A DNA stretch of 64,000 nt from contig NZ_QUEM01000006.1 in the NCBI RefSeq assembly GCF_003477995.1, positions 62,001 to 126,000 of the forward strand, in the 5' to 3' direction. Positions within the stretch are counted from its first letter, which is position 1, and each line of letters starts with the position of its first letter. Under the pieces are notes generated by a model, which searched no databases, was not told where the DNA came from, and saw only the letters and a program-made list of their open reading frames with translations. This document shows positions 34,432 to 43,079 of the stretch, piece after piece. The translations under genes were made by a program, and so were the position numbers. Origin of the DNA: Bacteroides sp. OF04-15BH (GTDB taxonomy: Bacteria; Bacteroidota; Bacteroidia; Bacteroidales; Bacteroidaceae).

Positions 34432-34480
34432 ATATCTATGATTGAAAAACTGACACTTAATATTTAAAAAAGACCGTAAA

Positions 34481-35431
34481 ATGATTCGCAAAGACAATTC
34501 TACCTGGAAAGGATATTTGTGCGGCATTATCGCTGCCGCTACCTATGGCATGAATCCTTTGTTTGCCTTGCCTCTTTATAAAGACGGAATGGACACCGAT
34601 TCTGTATTGTTTTTCCGTTATCTGTTTGCCAGTATCATTATCGGACTGATGATAAAGGCCCGCGGACGGAACTTCCGGGTGAGCCGGAAGGATGTTACCC
34701 CGCTGCTGGTGATGGGTTTCCTTTGTGCCTTTTCATCGCTTGCCCTGTTTGTGAGCTATTCTTATATGGAAGCCGGAATTGCCTCGACCATCCTCTTTGT
34801 CTATCCCATCTTTGTGGCAGTGATCATGGCCCTTTTCTTTAAGGAAAGACTGACTCTGCTCACCGTGTTCTGCATTCTGCTTGCTTTGGGTGGTATTGCC
34901 TTGCTCTATAAAGGCGAGAACGGTGCTACCTTGAGTACTACCGGCATAGGCTTTGTCATGGCTTCCGCGTTGGCGTATGCCATTTATATCGTAGGGGTGA
35001 ACCAGTCACGTCTGCGGCAGATGCCTACCGTAAAACTTACGTTTTATGTCATTCTTCTGGGCACCTTCCTGTTTCTGGGACGCCTGTTGTGGAAGGGAGA
35101 AATCATTCTTCCCACACAGTGGTATCTGTGGGGAAATATTGTGGCGCTTGCCGCTCTTCCTACTGCCATTTCGTTCATGGCAACGACCAAAGCCATCCAG
35201 TATATCGGCTCCACGCCTACGGCCATTCTTGGAGCCCTGGAACCGGTTACGGCCATCTTCTTCGGAGTGCTGGTATTCGGTGAAGTTCTCACGCCGCGTC
35301 TGTGTACGGGCATTCTGCTAATTCTGATTGCCGTGACTCTGATTATTGCCGGCGGAAGCTTTTCTGCCGTGTTGCTCCGTTTCAGAAAACTTTTTCCGAA
35401 ACTCAGACGTAACCGGAACAAGGCATCGTGA
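34481..35431 (+). CDS. DMT superfamily (EamA) transporter
   Basis: The 316-residue protein has ten TM helices forming two EamA repeats (residues 10-145 and 160-295). Repeat 1 includes AATYGMNPLFALPLY and YMEAGIASTILFVYP, repeat 2 ends STPTAILGALEPVTAIFFG, both typical of EamA drug/metabolite exporters. It ends in a basic tail. The substrate cannot be told. No close terminator follows; the transcript may run to the hairpin at 35757. Confidence 0.9.
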   Translation: MIRKDNSTWKGYLCGIIAAATYGMNPLFALPLYKDGMDTDSVLFFRYLFASIIIGLMIKARGRNFRVSRKDVTPLLVMGFLCAFSSLALFVSYSYMEAGIASTILFVYPIFVAVIMALFFKERLTLLTVFCILLALGGIALLYKGENGATLSTTGIGFVMASALAYAIYIVGVNQSRLRQMPTVKLTFYVILLGTFLFLGRLLWKGEIILPTQWYLWGNIVALAALPTAISFMATTKAIQYIGSTPTAILGALEPVTAIFFGVLVFGEVLTPRLCTGILLILIAVTLIIAGGSFSAVLLRFRKLFPKLRRNRNKAS

Positions 35432-35688
35432 TTCCCTGCTCGGGATTGGGCGTTGGAGAACTTCCTCTGCTTTGTCTTCTTACAAAATGACACTTTGACC
35501 AGAAGGGATGGCGAGATTCCGCTTTTCCGGACAAGGAGCATGGGAGTGGGAAAAAATGGAACTCTCAACGGCTTCATTTCGGGTTATTCTTCACTTTTTC
35601 AGATCAGTACGTGCAAAAAACGGAGTCTTCAGACAGTTGAATCTGGAGCGATGAGGCTGCGGAAAACCCGCATTTGGGGCATCCGGAC

Positions 35689-35748
35689 ACTTCATGCTGA
35701 CGGTTGGAGAGAAACATTCTGATGTTTTCAGAAGAACAACACGATACT
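35689..35748. repeat. 22-bp-period palindrome array, locus E (2 good units plus decayed units)
   Basis: TTCAT-GCTG-AC (centre 35697.5) and AAACAT-TCTG-ATGTTT (centre 35719.5) lie 22 bp apart. A decayed unit ACAA-CACG-ATAC falls one further 22-bp step on (35741.5), and GCAT-TTGG falls one step before (35675.5). It is weaker than loci A-D. Confidence 0.5.
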
Positions 35749-35756
35749 TTTTCAGA

Positions 35757-35798
35757 ATCTCCGTGGTCATCCGGAAAGGATTACCACGGAGATTTTTG
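35757..35798 (+). terminator. Terminator-like hairpin 330 nt after the DMT transporter gene
   Basis: ATCTCCGTGGT (35757-35767) pairs with ACCACGGAGAT (35783-35793), followed by TTTTG. It may end a long 3' UTR that includes array E. Confidence 0.65.
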
Positions 35799-35971
35799 TA
35801 TATAATCTGCATATATGCGTCTGCCAACCCTTTTTGCATGTATATTTATGCAGAAATATCTCCAGAATGATTTTTTGAAATAAAGGCTTTGTCAGCAGAA
35901 TCCGGAAAAAACGGATATTCTGAAAGGAGAATCCCGCTTGAAGACGTCACACTGTTCTGCTGCACGGATAC

Positions 35972-36021
35972 AAAAAAAGCATCCCGAAGCTGTCGTCTGT
36001 CAGGCGATAGCTTCGGGATGC
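35972..36021 (-). terminator. Terminator after the DUF3108 gene
   Basis: GCATCCCGAAGCT (35979-35991) pairs with AGCTTCGGGATGC (36009-36021); on the minus strand seven T follow. Confidence 0.85.
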
Positions 36022-36043
36022 CTTGAGAATTATTTCCTGTTTC

Positions 36044-36856
36044 TTACTTCTTGATGATGGAGGACATCGGGTTCTTCACTCCCTTGTATCCGGTCAGGAA
36101 AGCCTTGGCCGAACCGAAGTTCAGATACATGTCCAGGCGTACGGGCAAGTGGTTCTCGTCGTCGGTAACGTAGAAGGTGATGACTTCCTTTTCCTTGTTG
36201 TCCTTATATTCCACGAATGAGAACACCATGCATCGGTAAGTGACTCCGGTATTTTCCATCTCGAAGTTCTTCTTGCCCCGATAGATCAGTGTCTCCTGTT
36301 TCACATCATCACCATCGGCCATCAGGAATTTGATTTTCTGGTTCACCTTATAACCTTCGGTTTTGAAGGAGCGCGCCTTCAGCAGCATGCTGAGCATGTC
36401 ATACACACACTCGGGACTTCTTTTGTCTTGTACGGTCACCTTATGCTCGGCATTCTTGTAGCGCTGGTGAATCAGAGTGTGCTCGTTCTTATAGTCATAC
36501 CACACCTCGTCCACCTTGTAGCGTTTGCCCTCCAGGGCTCCCTTGCGGAAGTAGTAGGGCACGATGGAGTGGTCCACGATGCTGACCAGCGTGTCGCGCA
36601 TCACAAAGAATTTGTCGGCACGCTTGCTGCCTCGGGTAATCAGGTGGCAGCGGTAGGCATCTTTTCCCTTATAGCGCGTGTTGGAAATGTCCATGCTGGC
36701 ATTTCCCACCTTAATCCAAACGAACTTCCAGTTGAAATACAAATCGTAAGTCAACACTTCGCCGGCCTTGAAAGCCGTGTTCTTTACCGGGCATTGGCCC
36801 ATGACAGAACTTATGCACAGCAGCATAAGGCTGATCCAGACAAAAGATCTTCTCAT
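36044..36856 (-). CDS. DUF3108 domain exported protein
   Basis: The 270-residue protein has a signal peptide ending VMG before Gln (G|QCPVKN) and a DUF3108 body with GEVLTYDLYFNWKFVWIKVG near the start, which is characteristic of that family of beta-rich periplasmic or outer-membrane proteins. Function is not established. It is last in a run with the Ig-like lipoprotein (12 nt upstream) and the GH3 gene. Confidence 0.85.
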   Translation of the reverse strand: MRRSFVWISLMLLCISSVMGQCPVKNTAFKAGEVLTYDLYFNWKFVWIKVGNASMDISNTRYKGKDAYRCHLITRGSKRADKFFVMRDTLVSIVDHSIVPYYFRKGALEGKRYKVDEVWYDYKNEHTLIHQRYKNAEHKVTVQDKRSPECVYDMLSMLLKARSFKTEGYKVNQKIKFLMADGDDVKQETLIYRGKKNFEMENTGVTYRCMVFSFVEYKDNKEKEVITFYVTDDENHLPVRLDMYLNFGSAKAFLTGYKGVKNPMSSIIKK

Positions 36857-36868
36857 AATTTTATCTGT

Positions 36869-38785
36869 TTATCGGTTATAGTTTTGGTTTCTACGGAGAA
36901 TCTTTTTCTCCTGATCCGGTTTTTGCTTGGTGATTTCCGGAGCTTTCTGTTTGGTGAGCGGGATGCTGGTCGGATTCCATTCCTGCTCAATCTCCATACG
37001 CACTTTCACGGGGATGGGCTTGGGGAAGTAATACATCGGCTCGGGTTGCAGTCCTTCGTCATAGTTTCCGGTGTCCCACACACCGTTGCCATTCACGTCG
37101 ATGAATGCCCGCACGTAATAAGTTGCCGGTTGCAGATAGAAGAAATCGGCCCGGTTCTTTACGGTTTGTATGGATCGGTAGATGCGTCCCGATGCGTCGA
37201 GCAGTTGCACTACGGCCTGTGTGTCGGGAATGGCCAGATGGATGAACAGGGCGCCGAAACTCTCCAGCGGACTGATTTTGACGCTGCATTCCACCTTGTT
37301 GCTCTCTGTGCCGAAGATGTCGGTAAAGGCGGCCGTGTCGGCCACAAACTTATATTCCTTTCCCGGTTCCCATTCGGCATAAAGCCGGAAGCTGCGCACC
37401 TGTCCCTCTACGGGCAGGAACAGATAAGGTTCGTCCACCCAAAGCGTATCCACTTTCCTTTGGAAGGAGAAAAGCGTGGTGTCCACCCGCTCAATCGGTT
37501 GTCCGAAAGTGATGGTTACATTCTGGTTCGGAGCCATGCTGCCGAAGCTGGACAGTTGGGCGGTCATATACGACTTCAGGAAAGGATTCTCTTTCTTGGT
37601 GGCCATGCCCTTTTTCCGGAGGCGTTCGTTGTCCTTCTCCCATTTTTCTATTTTCTCCTTCAGTTCCTTTTCAATCCGCTCTCGGCTTTTCTTGGCGGCC
37701 AGCTCCTGGGAGTCCGTACGCAGAACGAGCTGTCCCAGAGTGTCGGTGTCGAGATAAGTGAGCGAGAACTTCAGGGTGTCCAGATTGGCTGTCAGAGTAT
37801 CTTTAATCCAATAAGTCAGCGTGTCCTTGTGCTCGGACGCTTCCAGCAGGAAGGCGGTTTCCGGATTGAAGTTGAATCCCTTGATGACGGGGAGCGTGTC
37901 CGATGGTGCCGTGAAATACACGGTAAAGCGGTTGGGCACGGGGCGCTCTATCTTGAGCAAGTGCAAGTCCTGTCCGGCTTCTTTAAAGGCACGCAACACA
38001 ATGTCGTTGGGGAGAAACTTGGTGTAGGGCACATAACGGATGGAATCAATATGAGTGGAATCGTGCCACACGGTGTCGTTCCGCACGTCCGGAGTGCTGT
38101 AAGGCACCACAACGGTGGTGTCGAAAGCAATCTGTTCGCTTTTCTGGTTAAACAGAAAGTCGCCGTCGGCATCCTGCAAGGCAAAGATGTGATAACGTCC
38201 GGGAGCAATACCCTTGATGTTGAAGAAGCCGCTTCCATTGGTACGTGCCACGCGCAGAAACGGTTTGGTACGCAGGGCCTTTTCGTCCGTTTCGCGGTGC
38301 AGTCCCACAAGGATTCCCTTTATCGGTTCCAGATCCTCGGCATTCAGCACATTTCCAGACACTTCCATCGTGTCAATCTCACTTCCTGTTGAGAAGGAGT
38401 AGGTGTACTGTCCCATAGGATTACCCTCGTTGTTGTCCACAATCGCATCGCCAAAGTCGATGGTATAAGTGGTGTTGGGCTGCAAAGAGTCGAACAGCTC
38501 GATATCGATTCGCTTGCCTTCCGTACGGATTTCGGGCATCTCCTTTTGTGGCGGAGATACGACAATCTTTTCGGAGGCATTCTCCAGTTTGATATATTCG
38601 TCAAAGAGCAAGGAGATGCGCTTCTGCTTGTTGTTGGTGGTTTTGTTGTCCGGATTGCTGCGCACTACCTTGGGCGGCGTTTCGTCGTAGGGACCTCCCT
38701 GAGGATTTCCCATGCTGGCGCAGGCGTAAACCAGAATGGTGAGTATGGCGAAGCACAGAGCTTTGGTAATTTTCTTTTTCTGCAT
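36869..38785 (-). CDS. Lipoprotein with an N-terminal bacterial Ig-like (Big_5) domain
   Basis: The 638-residue precursor has a lipoprotein signal (VYAC, Cys22) followed by GGPYDETPPKVVRSNPDN, the opening of the SbsA-type Ig-like domain common at the start of this Bacteroidetes family (about 30-130). A carboxypeptidase-regulatory-like beta segment follows (ISGNVLNAEDLEPIKGILVG region, 140-210), then further beta domains and a charged coiled segment around 385-410 (KKSRERIEKELKEKIEKWEK). It is probably surface or periplasmic. Function unknown; it lies 9 nt from the GH3 gene. Confidence 0.82.
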   Translation of the reverse strand: MQKKKITKALCFAILTILVYACASMGNPQGGPYDETPPKVVRSNPDNKTTNNKQKRISLLFDEYIKLENASEKIVVSPPQKEMPEIRTEGKRIDIELFDSLQPNTTYTIDFGDAIVDNNEGNPMGQYTYSFSTGSEIDTMEVSGNVLNAEDLEPIKGILVGLHRETDEKALRTKPFLRVARTNGSGFFNIKGIAPGRYHIFALQDADGDFLFNQKSEQIAFDTTVVVPYSTPDVRNDTVWHDSTHIDSIRYVPYTKFLPNDIVLRAFKEAGQDLHLLKIERPVPNRFTVYFTAPSDTLPVIKGFNFNPETAFLLEASEHKDTLTYWIKDTLTANLDTLKFSLTYLDTDTLGQLVLRTDSQELAAKKSRERIEKELKEKIEKWEKDNERLRKKGMATKKENPFLKSYMTAQLSSFGSMAPNQNVTITFGQPIERVDTTLFSFQRKVDTLWVDEPYLFLPVEGQVRSFRLYAEWEPGKEYKFVADTAAFTDIFGTESNKVECSVKISPLESFGALFIHLAIPDTQAVVQLLDASGRIYRSIQTVKNRADFFYLQPATYYVRAFIDVNGNGVWDTGNYDEGLQPEPMYYFPKPIPVKVRMEIEQEWNPTSIPLTKQKAPEITKQKPDQEKKILRRNQNYNR

Positions 38786-38794
38786 TTCTGTAGA

Positions 38795-40300
38795 TTAGTT
38801 CAGAGATAAAATTTCTTCGATATAAGTTCGGTTGTTGCTCAGACGGGGCACCTTGTGTTGTCCGCCCAGTTTTCCTTTCTGTTTGAGCCAGTCGTTGAAC
38901 AGGTCTTTGCGGGCTACGACAATCTCCAGTCGCTGCAGGGTGATGTCCTTGTAGCGTTTGGCCTCATAGTCGGAGTTGATTTCCTGCAAAGAACGGTCCA
39001 GAATATCGGTGAAGCGTTCCAGAGAATCCGGCTCGCGGGCGAATTCAATGACCCACTGGTGGCTGCACTTTCCCTGTGCGTTCATAAATATCGGTGCGGC
39101 GGTATAGTCCAGAACTTGAGCTCCCGTTTCGCGGCAGGCGACGGCCAGTCCCTTTTCCGCATTGTCCACAATGAGTTCCTCGCCGAAGGCGTTGATAAAG
39201 AACTTGGTGCGTCCGCTGATAATAAACTTGTAAGGATTGGTAGAGGTGAATTTCACCGTGTCGCCGATCATGTAGCGCCACAGGCCGCTCGAAGTAGAGA
39301 TCACCATGGCGTAGTTGCGTCCTGTTTCCACACCCCATAATGGAACGACGGCGGGATTTTCGTTTTCCAGCTCATCCATCGGGATGAATTCATAGAACAC
39401 ACCGTAGTCGAGCATCAGCAGCATGGCCGGATCATTCGGGTCGTTCTGCAATCCGAAGAAGCCTTCGCTAGCATTATAGGTCTCCATATAATGCATCTTG
39501 GGCGAGGTAATCAGATGCTTATATTGCTCCCGGTAAGGGGTAAAGGCCACTCCGCCGTGGAAGAAAACTTCCAGATTCGGCCAGACTTCCTCCAGATGCT
39601 GCTTGCCGGTGATTTCCATCACGCGGTTCAGCACAGAAAGCATCCATGAGGGCACACCGCTCAGATTCGTTACATTCTGGCCGATGGATTCGCGGGCAAT
39701 ACGGTCGCGCTTGATCTCGAAATCGCTGAGCAGGGCGGTGCTCTTCTTGGGCACGCGGATCATATTGACCAATGGATTGATATTCTCAATGAGAATGGCA
39801 CTCAGGTCGCCCACCAGACTGTTCGGAAGATTATAGTTCGGTGCATGGCTTCCGCCGAGAATCAGGGCCTTGCCGTCGAAGATGCGGCTTTGAGGATTGT
39901 TCTTCAAATAGAGAACAACGGCATCGGTACCTCCTTTATAGTGTGTGTCATGCAATCCGTTTTTACTCACGGGGATAAACTTGCTCTTGTCATTGGTGGT
40001 TCCCGATGATTTGGCATACCATTTCACCTGACCGGGCCAAAGCACGTCCTTTTCACCCTGACGCATGCGATCAATAAAGAATTTCAGTTCTTCGTATGTA
40101 TTGATTGGAGAAGAGGCTGCAAAATCTTCGTAGGTTTTGATACGGTCAAAACCGTGATTTTTGCCCCATTCCGTCTGACTGGCTTTTTGAACAAGAGAGA
40201 AAAGAGTTTTCAGCTGGAGTTCTTCTGCCGCGGTAAAGTGCAGATTAAGTTGCCTTTCGCGGGGTTTGAAGACATTTCTTATGATGCTTGTTTTATTCAT
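38795..40300 (-). CDS. GH3-family (auxin-responsive promoter) adenylating protein
   Basis: The 501-residue protein belongs to the GH3 family of ATP-dependent acyl-amino acid synthetases best known from plants. It carries the AMP-binding motifs VKWYAKSSGTTNDKSKFIP (residues 83-101), YNASEGFFGLQ and GDTVKF. Bacterial members are common in Bacteroidetes but their substrate is not known; an acyl-amino acid or lipid conjugate is plausible. The ATG at 40300 directly follows a 19-bp inverted repeat; an ATG at 40339 would lie inside the repeat. It is grouped with the Ig-like lipoprotein and DUF3108 genes. Confidence 0.88.
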   Translation of the reverse strand: MNKTSIIRNVFKPRERQLNLHFTAAEELQLKTLFSLVQKASQTEWGKNHGFDRIKTYEDFAASSPINTYEELKFFIDRMRQGEKDVLWPGQVKWYAKSSGTTNDKSKFIPVSKNGLHDTHYKGGTDAVVLYLKNNPQSRIFDGKALILGGSHAPNYNLPNSLVGDLSAILIENINPLVNMIRVPKKSTALLSDFEIKRDRIARESIGQNVTNLSGVPSWMLSVLNRVMEITGKQHLEEVWPNLEVFFHGGVAFTPYREQYKHLITSPKMHYMETYNASEGFFGLQNDPNDPAMLLMLDYGVFYEFIPMDELENENPAVVPLWGVETGRNYAMVISTSSGLWRYMIGDTVKFTSTNPYKFIISGRTKFFINAFGEELIVDNAEKGLAVACRETGAQVLDYTAAPIFMNAQGKCSHQWVIEFAREPDSLERFTDILDRSLQEINSDYEAKRYKDITLQRLEIVVARKDLFNDWLKQKGKLGGQHKVPRLSNNRTYIEEILSLN

Positions 40301-40352
40301 CTTTGCTTTATTTTTGTATCGCATGAAACATTTATACAAAAATAAAGCAAAG
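40301..40352. repeat. Perfect 19-bp inverted repeat between rnc and the GH3 gene
   Basis: The arms 40301-40319 and 40334-40352 are perfectly complementary over 19 bp, with a 14-nt loop. TATTTTTGT, a -7-like element, occurs in both arms, so it is present on both strands. The repeat ends exactly at the GH3 start codon. Confidence 0.8.
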
Positions 40353-40411
40353 TTCTTAGAATATCTAGGTTTTGACCCGTTTTTATTGATTTTAATAGGA
40401 AACTTTGGAAG

Positions 40412-41395
40412 TCAGGCTTCGAAAGCAGCTCGTTCTGCTGCTTCAATGATTTCTTTCTTCGACAGCTTCCTGTTTCCTTTTTTCATTGAAGTGTCTGGTT
40501 CAGAAACGGTTATTGACACCTCGGCTTCTGATGAATGGACAGCTTCTGTAGCAGAATCCGTTAGGGCTGTTTCCGTGGAAGTCTGAGTGCTCTGCTCCGG
40601 TTCTGCCTTTTCGGTTACTGGCGACAAGCTTCTTGCATTAAGAATCTTATGTGTGAATCCGGTTTTCTTGAGCATTTCCAAAGTCTCTTTGGCTGCGGTC
40701 TGCTGGCTTTCTTTCTTGGAATAGCCTTTGCCTATACCGCACTGAATGCCTTGCAGGAACACCTGTGAAGAGAAAATCGGAGTCCCGTCGCTTTCGCTTC
40801 CTTGCTCCAGCAGTTCGAAAGAGATGCCGACCTTGTTCTTTTGAGTCCACTCAATCAGCTTGCTTTTGAAGTTGACTTCTTTATAGGCGATGGAGTCCAC
40901 ACTGATGTATTTATCCAGAATGCGGCGTTGCATGAACTGCATGCAGCAGTCATAGCCCCGGTCCAGATAAATGGCTCCGATGAGTGCTTCAAAGGCATTG
41001 CCACACATGTTGCTGTTGTGTGAATTGTTGGAATGGACTGAGTATTTGATGAGTTTGTGCAGCCCGATTTCGATGGCTACCTTGTTCAGTGTTTCCCGCT
41101 GTACTATTTTACTGCGTGCATTCGTGAGGAAGCCCTCCTTTTTGCCGTCGAATCGGCGGAAGACAATATCTCCCACAATGGCATCCAGAATAGCATCGCC
41201 CAGGAATTCAAGTCGCTCGTTATTGATCCATTTTCCTTGTTCGCTCTTCACGGAAGAGGATTTGTGCAGAAGAGCCTGTTTATAGAAACGGATATCCTTG
41301 GGATAAAAGCCAAGGATCTGGTATAAAGAAGAATAAAGCTCCTTTTCTTTTCTAAAAGGGAGCTTCATTCTTTCTATGACATTAATGTGAAACAC
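40412..41395 (-). CDS. rnc: Ribonuclease III with long C-terminal extension
   Basis: The 327-residue protein has the RNase III domain (25-165) with the signature NERLEFLGDAILDAIV and the Asp/Glu metal ligands, and a double-stranded RNA-binding domain (175-250, GYSKKESQQTAAKETLEML). Another 75 residues follow, rich in Ser, Thr and Glu and ending in a basic/acidic helix (KKGNRKLSKKEIIEAAERAAFEA is its span). E. coli RNase III has 226 residues. The start may be the ATG at 41368 (MKLPFRKEK). It lies 2 nt from fabF, giving acpP-fabF-rnc as in many bacteria. Confidence 0.95.
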   Translation of the reverse strand: MFHINVIERMKLPFRKEKELYSSLYQILGFYPKDIRFYKQALLHKSSSVKSEQGKWINNERLEFLGDAILDAIVGDIVFRRFDGKKEGFLTNARSKIVQRETLNKVAIEIGLHKLIKYSVHSNNSHNSNMCGNAFEALIGAIYLDRGYDCCMQFMQRRILDKYISVDSIAYKEVNFKSKLIEWTQKNKVGISFELLEQGSESDGTPIFSSQVFLQGIQCGIGKGYSKKESQQTAAKETLEMLKKTGFTHKILNARSLSPVTEKAEPEQSTQTSTETALTDSATEAVHSSEAEVSITVSEPDTSMKKGNRKLSKKEIIEAAERAAFEA

Positions 41396-41397
41396 GA

Positions 41398-42663
41398 TTA
41401 TTCTGCGTATTTCTTAAAGATTACACATGCATTATGACCTCCAAAGCCAAAAGTGTTGCTCAGAGCGGCACGTACGGTGCGTTTCTGTGCTTTGTTGAAA
41501 GTGAAGTTCAGGTTGTAATCGATTTCCGGATCACGATCCTCTTCTTCGTGATTGATGGTTGGAGGAATGATGTCATTCTGTACGGACAAGACGCTGACCA
41601 TAGCTTCGAGAGCACCGGCAGCACCGAGTAAGTGGCCCGTCATGGACTTGGTTGAACTGATGTTCAGTTTATAAGCATGCTCTTTGAAGAGTGCTTTGAT
41701 GGCTTTAGCCTCAGAGATATCTCCCACAGGAGTAGATGTTCCGTGAACATTGATGTAGTCAATGTCTTCCGGCTGCATGTGAGCATCATCCAAAGCATTC
41801 TGCATCACCAGCATAGCTCCCAAGCCTTCTGGGTGAGAGGCTGTTATATGATATGCATCTGCCGACATTCCGGCACCTACCATTTCGGCGTAAATCTTGG
41901 CGCCGCGCGCTTTGGCGTGCTCCAGTTCTTCCAAAATCAGGCAGGCAGCACCTTCGCCCATGATAAATCCGTCACGGCTTGCGCTGAACGGGCGTGATGC
42001 ACGGGTAGGGTCATCGTTACGGGTTGAAAGTGCCTTCATGGCATTGAAACCGCCGACTCCGGCAGGCCAGATAGCTGCTTCGGCACCACCGCTCAGGATC
42101 ATGTCGGCCTTGCCCAAACGGATCAGATTGAACGCATCGGCAATGGCGTTGCTTGATGAAGCGCAAGCAGAAGTGGTACAATAGTTCGGTCCTCTGAATC
42201 CATATTGGATAGAGATATGACCGGCAGCGATATCTGCAATCATTTTCGGAATGAAGAACGGGTTATATTTCGGACCCATTTCCTTTCCGGTAACAGCATA
42301 GTAACCGGCTTCTTCTTCAAAAGTGTGAATACCGCCGATTCCGACACCATAAATAACACCAATACGGTTCTTGTTCACTGTTTCCAGATCAATGCCGGAA
42401 TCAGTAACAGCCATCTGTGCAGAGGCAATGGCGTATTGGGTATATAAATCCATTTTGCGTGCTTCCTTGCGGTCGATGAAGTCAGTCACCTTGAAGTCTT
42501 TCACCTCGCAGGCAAACTGAGTCTTGAACATAGAAGCATCAAAATGAGTAATAGGACCTGCTCCACTTACTCCATTCAGCATGTTCTTCCAAGTTTCCTC
42601 GGCAGAATTACCCAATGGGGAAAGGGCTCCAAGTCCTGTTACTACTACTCTTTTTAATTCCAT
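41398..42663 (-). CDS. fabF: 3-oxoacyl-[acyl-carrier-protein] synthase II
   Basis: The 421-residue condensing enzyme extends fatty acids by two carbons from malonyl-ACP. The Cys-His-His triad is visible: Cys in TTSACASSSNAI, His in NVHGTSTPVGD and His in SMTGHLLGAAG. The C-terminal FGFGGHNACVIFKK is typical of KAS II. It follows acpP by 23 nt and runs straight into rnc. Confidence 0.97.
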   Translation of the reverse strand: MELKRVVVTGLGALSPLGNSAEETWKNMLNGVSGAGPITHFDASMFKTQFACEVKDFKVTDFIDRKEARKMDLYTQYAIASAQMAVTDSGIDLETVNKNRIGVIYGVGIGGIHTFEEEAGYYAVTGKEMGPKYNPFFIPKMIADIAAGHISIQYGFRGPNYCTTSACASSSNAIADAFNLIRLGKADMILSGGAEAAIWPAGVGGFNAMKALSTRNDDPTRASRPFSASRDGFIMGEGAACLILEELEHAKARGAKIYAEMVGAGMSADAYHITASHPEGLGAMLVMQNALDDAHMQPEDIDYINVHGTSTPVGDISEAKAIKALFKEHAYKLNISSTKSMTGHLLGAAGALEAMVSVLSVQNDIIPPTINHEEEDRDPEIDYNLNFTFNKAQKRTVRAALSNTFGFGGHNACVIFKKYAE

Positions 42664-42686
42664 GTATAGTAGGGAATAAAAAAATA

Positions 42687-42923
42687 TTACTGAGCGTTAG
42701 CCTCGATGTAAGAGATAGCGTCGCCTACAGTTGCGATCTTCTCAGCCTGATCGTCTGGAATGTTGATTCCGAACTCTTTCTCAAACTCCATGATCAACTC
42801 TACTGTATCCAGAGAGTCAGCACCCAGGTCGTTTGTGAAGCTTGCAGTTGCTACTACTTCTGACTCATCAACACCCAACTTATCAACGATAATAGCTTTT
42901 ACTCTTGATTCGATTTCAGACAT
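42687..42923 (-). CDS. acpP: Acyl carrier protein
   Basis: The 78-residue acidic protein carries fatty acyl chains on a phosphopantetheine attached to Ser37 in the motif [12 protein letters not shown]. Length and helix pattern are normal. It leads the acpP-fabF-rnc group. A weak -7-like element is seen near 42977-42985. Confidence 0.97.
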   Translation of the reverse strand: MSEIESRVKAIIVDKLGVDESEVVATASFTNDLGADSLDTVELIMEFEKEFGINIPDDQAEKIATVGDAISYIEANAQ

Positions 42924-43079
42924 AATTTCTAGTTTTAAATTATTAATAATGTTAGTAAAGTCTCATTATTTCGATTGCAAAGGAACTATTTTTTATTCTT
43001 TTATGCAAGAAATGAACTAAATAAATTCACTCAAACTGCACATTTAATACTTCTTTGTGCATTTATAAGGCTTTAAAAA

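Larger units (their letters stand above)
35432..36043. other. Non-coding spacer between convergent DMT and DUF3108 genes
   Basis: About 610 nt without a convincing gene. It holds array E, an internal terminator-like hairpin (35757-35798), a bulged hairpin near 35896-35920 and the DUF3108 terminator (35972-36021). Confidence 0.6.

Noticed and set aside
35453-35722. An 89-codon frame in the 35.4-36 kb spacer
   Set aside because: It overlaps array E and shows no family resemblance or start context.
36428-38392. A 654-codon plus-strand open frame
   Set aside because: It lies across DUF3108 and the Ig-like lipoprotein gene on the other strand; its composition is that of a reverse-strand shadow.
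40266-40586. A 106-codon plus-strand frame over the 19-bp inverted repeat
   Set aside because: It is antisense to the rnc tail and the GH3 start; the -7-like box on this strand is a by-product of the repeat's symmetry.
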